From: Bacillota bacterium | Lineage (GTDB): Bacteria > Bacillota > Clostridia > Acetivibrionales > JAKOSZ01 | Direction of reading: 5' to 3' | NCBI GenBank assembly: GCA_029776555.1 | Contig: JAKOSZ010000247.1 | Coordinates: 1 to 8,886 of the forward strand | Length of the DNA: 8,886 nucleotides | Shown: positions 6,160 to 8,886 of the stretch, in pieces | Numbering within the stretch: the first letter of the stretch is position 1 | How the letters are laid out: every line of letters starts with the position of its first letter | Notes under the pieces: model-generated | Databases searched by the model: none | Seen by the model: the letters and a program-made list of their open reading frames with translations, nothing else | Told to the model about the DNA's origin: nothing | Made by a program: the position numbers and the translations under genes

Positions 6160-6815
6160 AAATCGGTGTTCTGGTTTCAGGCGGAGGCACAAACCTCCAG
6201 GCCATTATTGACAGCATTGAAAGCGGCTATATCAGAAACGCCGCCATTGCGGTGGTTGTTTCCAGCAAGCCCGGAGTGTATGCCCTGGAAAGGGCAAAAA
6301 AGCATGGGATTCCCGCAGTATGCATAAAGAAGGATGATTTTTCTTCCCCTGAGGATTACGACCTGGCCCTGGTTTCCTGCCTGGAAGGCTGCGGAGTGGA
6401 ACTGGTGGTTATGGCGGGCTTCCTCTCCATAGTGGGGAAAGGCTTAATCGACAGGTATCAAAACAGGATTATTAACGTACACCCGTCTCTTATCCCCTCT
6501 TTTTGCGGCAAGGGCTTTTACGGCATCATACCGCATCAAAAGGCCCTTGAGCGCGGGGTTAAGGTGACGGGCGCCACGGTGCATTTTGTCAACGAGGAGC
6601 CCGACGGCGGCCCTATCATATTGCAGAAAGCGGTGTATGTAAGAGAGGATGACACGCCGGAGACCTTGCAGAAACGGGTGATGGAAGAAGCGGAGTGGAA
6701 AATACTGCCGGAGGCCATAAAGCTTTTCTCCGAGGGCAGGCTGGAGCTGTGCGGCGGCAGGGTAAAAATAAGGGAAGCCGGAGGGGAAGATGACGAAGGA
6801 GGTGCTGCCTCATGA
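6153..6815 (+). CDS. purN: Phosphoribosylglycinamide formyltransferase (GART, PurN)
   Basis: Step 3: transfers a formyl group from 10-formyl-tetrahydrofolate to GAR. The 220 residues open with the phosphate loop KIGVLVSGGGTNLQAI. The catalytic triad corresponding to E. coli Asn106, His108 and Asp144 is Asn108, His110 (INVHPSLIPSF) and Asp151 (HFVNEEPDGGPI); the insert SFCGKGFYG between them is typical of Firmicutes enzymes. The ATG overlaps the end of purM by 7 nt, with GGGGTGG (6141-6147) inside purM as its ribosome binding site. The end overlaps purD by 4 nt. The last residues, rich in Gly, Glu and Asp, extend beyond the conserved fold; part of this tail is encoded by purD's ribosome binding site. 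In the common Firmicutes order purH comes next, but it is absent here. Confidence 0.96.
   Translation: MLKIGVLVSGGGTNLQAIIDSIESGYIRNAAIAVVVSSKPGVYALERAKKHGIPAVCIKKDDFSSPEDYDLALVSCLEGCGVELVVMAGFLSIVGKGLIDRYQNRIINVHPSLIPSFCGKGFYGIIPHQKALERGVKVTGATVHFVNEEPDGGPIILQKAVYVREDDTPETLQKRVMEEAEWKILPEAIKLFSEGRLELCGGRVKIREAGGEDDEGGAAS
6796..6804 (+). promoter_or_regulatory. Ribosome binding site of purD inside the end of purN
   Basis: AAGGAGGTG is a full-strength Shine-Dalgarno sequence 7 nt before the purD ATG. It is also coding sequence: in the purN frame it supplies the EGG of the C-terminal EGGAAS. This fixes the purD start and explains the odd acidic, glycine-rich end of PurN. Confidence 0.85.
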
Positions 6816-8086
6816 AAGTGCTTGTGGTAGGAGGCGGAGGACGGGAGCATGCCATCCTTTGGAAGCTGTCCCAAAGTCCCAAAGTCACTGAGCTTTACTG
6901 CGCCCCGGGGAACGGGGGCATTTCCGAGTTGGCCTTATGCGTACCCATTAAGGCTTTGGATATAGACGGAGTAGTGAGTTTTTCAAGGAGCAACGGCATA
7001 GACCTGGTGGTGGTAAGCCCGGACGATCCCCTTGCCGTCGGCATGGTGGACGCCCTGGAAGGGGCCGGGATCAGGGCCTTCGGCCCGAGGAAGGCCGCCG
7101 CGGAAATAGAGGCCAGCAAGGTCTTTGCAAAGGGCCTCATGAAGAAGTACGGCATACCAACTGCCGAGTATGAGGTCTTTGACGACAGCCGGAAAGCCCT
7201 TGAGTACCTGGAGGGCTTGGGCTATCCTGTGGTTGTAAAGGCTGACGGCCTTGCCCTGGGCAAGGGGGTTGTGGTGGCAGAGAGCTTTGACGAAGCTAAG
7301 GATGCGGTTATTAGAATAATGGAAGAGAAGGTCTTCGGGGAGTCGGGCAGCAGGGTTGTCATAGAGGAATACTTAAGCGGAAGGGAAGTTACCGTCCTGG
7401 CCTTCACCGACGGCAAAACCATAGTCCCCATGGTCAGCTCCCAGGACCACAAGAGGGCCTTTGACAACGACCGGGGGCCCAATACGGGCGGGATGGGAAC
7501 CTTTTCTCCCAGCCCTTTCTACACCCCTGAAACCGCCGGTTACTGCATGGAGCGCATCTTTAAGCCCACTGTTGAGGCCATGAACAGGGAAGGGAGGACC
7601 TTTGTCGGGGTCTTGTACTTCGGCCTCATGCTGACCAAAACAGGCCCTAAAGTGCTGGAATACAATGCCCGCTTCGGGGACCCGGAGACCCAGGTGGTGC
7701 TCCCCCTGCTAAAGGGAGACCTGCTTGAAATCTTTGAGGCCTGCATTGACGGAAGGCTTGAGGAGATAAAGGTGGAATGGCAGGAGGGCGCCGCCGCCTG
7801 CGTCATTATGGCTTCCGGGGGATATCCCGGCAAATACGAGACCGGCTATGAAATCAGCGGCCTTTCGGAGTTGGGAGGGGATCAGGACATAGTGGTGTTT
7901 CACGCGGGCACGCAAAAGGTCAGCGGGAAATACTATACCTCAGGAGGCAGGGTGCTGGGGGTCACGGCAATGGGGAAAAGCCTTAAAGAGGCGGTACAAA
8001 AGGCCTATGACGGGGTTGGGAAAATAAGTTTTAAGAACGCCCACTACAGAAAAGACATTGGTCTTATCGGAAACGGCAGGGTGTAA
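6812..8086 (+). CDS. purD: Phosphoribosylamine-glycine ligase (GAR synthetase, PurD)
   Basis: Step 2: joins glycine to phosphoribosylamine, the unstable product of PurF, using ATP. The 424-residue length is standard. An N-terminal Rossmann-like domain starts with VLVVGGGGREHAI (3-15). The ATP-grasp core shows KADGLALGKGV (143-153), QDHKR (211-215), GPNTGGMG (222-229), and the metal/ATP-binding segment EYNARFGDPE (283-292), followed by the usual C-terminal domain ending in HYRKDIG. The segment VSPDDPL (68-74) replaces the common VGPEAPL, a variation that leaves the fold unaffected as far as I can judge. Its ATG overlaps the purN stop (ATGA) behind a very strong ribosome binding site. Only 3 nt separate it from nadD, so the purine operon continues into NAD synthesis. 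Confidence 0.97.
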   Translation: MKVLVVGGGGREHAILWKLSQSPKVTELYCAPGNGGISELALCVPIKALDIDGVVSFSRSNGIDLVVVSPDDPLAVGMVDALEGAGIRAFGPRKAAAEIEASKVFAKGLMKKYGIPTAEYEVFDDSRKALEYLEGLGYPVVVKADGLALGKGVVVAESFDEAKDAVIRIMEEKVFGESGSRVVIEEYLSGREVTVLAFTDGKTIVPMVSSQDHKRAFDNDRGPNTGGMGTFSPSPFYTPETAGYCMERIFKPTVEAMNREGRTFVGVLYFGLMLTKTGPKVLEYNARFGDPETQVVLPLLKGDLLEIFEACIDGRLEEIKVEWQEGAAACVIMASGGYPGKYETGYEISGLSELGGDQDIVVFHAGTQKVSGKYYTSGGRVLGVTAMGKSLKEAVQKAYDGVGKISFKNAHYRKDIGLIGNGRV

Positions 8087-8089
8087 GGC

Positions 8090-8716
8090 ATGATGGGAAA
8101 TGAAAGGAAAATCGGAATATCGGGAGGCACTTTTGACCCGGTCCACTTTGGTCACCTGCTGGCTGCCGAGTACGCCAGGTGCGAGTTTGGACTGGACAAG
8201 GTGCTCTTTGTTCCCCTGGGCCTTCCTCCCCACAAAAACCCTGACCTTATAACTGACTCCGAATCCAGGTTTGAAATGGTTCAGCTGGCGGTCCGCGGCA
8301 ACCCCGGCTTTGAAGTGTCAAGGATAGAACTGGACAGGCCCGGTTTCACCTATACCGTGGACACGCTGGAGGAGCTGCGGGCCCGGTATGGTCCTGAAAC
8401 CAGGCTGCTTTACATAGTGGGCGCCGACGTGGTGGGTGAGCTTCTGACATGGAAGGACTGGGCAAGGGTTTTCAGCATATGCGAGTTCATTGCGGTAATA
8501 AGGCCTGAGTCGGGAAGAGAAGCCTTTTTGCGGCAGGTTGAACGCTTGAGGAAGGAGTATGGAGCCAAAATCCACCCCTTGGACATGCCGCCCATGGGGA
8601 TATCTTCCAGCCTCATAAGAAGCAGGGTGAGGGAAGGGAAATCCATCAGGTACATGGTGCCCGCGGCAGTGGAAGAGTACATATATGGAAAAGGTCTTTA
8701 CAGGGGCGGCCGATAG
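8090..8716 (+). CDS. nadD: Nicotinate-nucleotide adenylyltransferase (NadD)
   Basis: Transfers AMP from ATP to nicotinate mononucleotide, giving deamido-NAD, the step before NAD synthetase. The 208 residues carry the nucleotidyltransferase signature GGTFDPVHFGH (12-22), PPHK (46-49), the substrate-binding region IVGADVVGELLTWKDW (109-124) and the C-terminal ISSSLIRSR (171-179). Length matches bacterial NadD. The ATG at 8090 has AGGGTG (8077-8082) at 7 nt spacing; the next ATG (8093) would drop only one residue and cannot be excluded. It begins 3 nt after purD. In many Firmicutes nadD lies with obgE, yhbY, yqeK and rsfS; following purD directly is less usual, although the yqeK partner is retained. 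Confidence 0.96.
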   Translation: MMGNERKIGISGGTFDPVHFGHLLAAEYARCEFGLDKVLFVPLGLPPHKNPDLITDSESRFEMVQLAVRGNPGFEVSRIELDRPGFTYTVDTLEELRARYGPETRLLYIVGADVVGELLTWKDWARVFSICEFIAVIRPESGREAFLRQVERLRKEYGAKIHPLDMPPMGISSSLIRSRVREGKSIRYMVPAAVEEYIYGKGLYRGGR

Positions 8717-8745
8717 AGCCGGCTGCTGTCTGAGAGGTGTTGGCG

Positions 8746-8886
8746 GTGACGACGGAAGAGATGGTGGAAAAGCTGAAAGGCATGCTGTCCCCCAGGCGCT
8801 TTGTTCATTCCCTGAACGTAATGGAGACGGCGGTAAAACTGGCGCGGAAATACGGCGCGGAAGAGGAGAAGACAGTAATTGCGGCC
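8746..8886 (+). CDS. yqeK: YqeK-family HD-domain hydrolase (start only, cut off by the window edge)
   Basis: Forty-seven residues are visible from a GTG start, running off the right edge in frame. The segment KLKGMLSPRRFVHSLNVM followed by ETAVKLARKYGAEEEKTVIAA matches the start of YqeK proteins, in which the His of RFxHS (here His21) is the first metal ligand of the HD domain. Known YqeK proteins hydrolyse diadenosine tetraphosphate symmetrically to ADP, acting on alarmone-like nucleotides in the cytosol. GAGAGG (8732-8737) sits 8 nt before the GTG; a TTG at 8740 is too close to it, and a later ATG (8761) is possible. The gap to nadD is 29 nt. The nadD-yqeK pairing is widespread in Firmicutes and supports the call despite the short length seen. 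Confidence 0.85.
   Translation, partial: MTTEEMVEKLKGMLSPRRFVHSLNVMETAVKLARKYGAEEEKTVIAA

Noticed and set aside
1..8886. Search for CRISPR arrays, tRNA or rRNA genes, insertion sequences and attachment sites
   Set aside because: No spaced direct repeats of the right size, no tRNA-like cloverleaf, no transposase or terminal inverted repeats were recognised on either strand.

Overview
The window looks like a chromosomal segment of a low-to-moderate GC Firmicute, most likely a Clostridia member. I infer this from the Bacillus-type PurF (propeptide plus four Fe-S cysteines), the strong GGAGG-type ribosome binding sites, the use of GTG starts, the tightly packed pur genes in a Firmicutes-like order, and the nadD-yqeK pair. 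I cannot name the species. Nothing here is a clear mobile element, CRISPR array or tRNA/rRNA.

Layout. Positions 2-772 (minus strand) hold the N-terminal 257 residues of a DUF4432 (aldose-1-epimerase-like) protein that runs off the left edge, with a good promoter and ribosome binding site to its right. Positions 773-1091 have no gene apart from that promoter and a small GC-rich repeated block. Positions 1092-1367 (minus strand) carry the C-terminal end of a Fic-domain protein. It has no N-terminus or ribosome binding site, and its active-site motif is mutated, so it is a gene remnant. Positions 1357-1628 hold the control region of a purine permease: a possible pair of inverted PurBox-like sites, a good sigma-A promoter, and a leader of about 190 nt with a terminator-like hairpin, competing pairings and a possible short leader ORF.

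From 1629 to the right edge everything reads on the plus strand: an AzgA/PbuG-type guanine/hypoxanthine permease, a strong hairpin, then purE-purF-purM-purN-purD, nadD and the start of yqeK. Gaps from purE onward are 29 nt or less and two gene pairs overlap, so purE to yqeK is very probably one transcript.

How the genes work together. The permease imports purine bases for salvage. PurF, PurD, PurN, PurM and PurE catalyse steps 1, 2, 3, 5 and 6 of de novo IMP synthesis. PurL/Q/S (step 4), PurC (7), PurB (8) and PurH (9-10) are not in the window. The absence of purC between purE and purF, and of purH between purN and purD, departs from the common Firmicutes order. NadD makes deamido-NAD from nicotinate mononucleotide and ATP, so the tail of the operon joins purine supply to NAD synthesis. 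YqeK is an HD-domain hydrolase usually found beside nadD.

Most of the window is ordinary core metabolism. The parts most worth a second look are the permease leader, which matches no riboswitch class I recognise, and the decayed Fic gene next to it.
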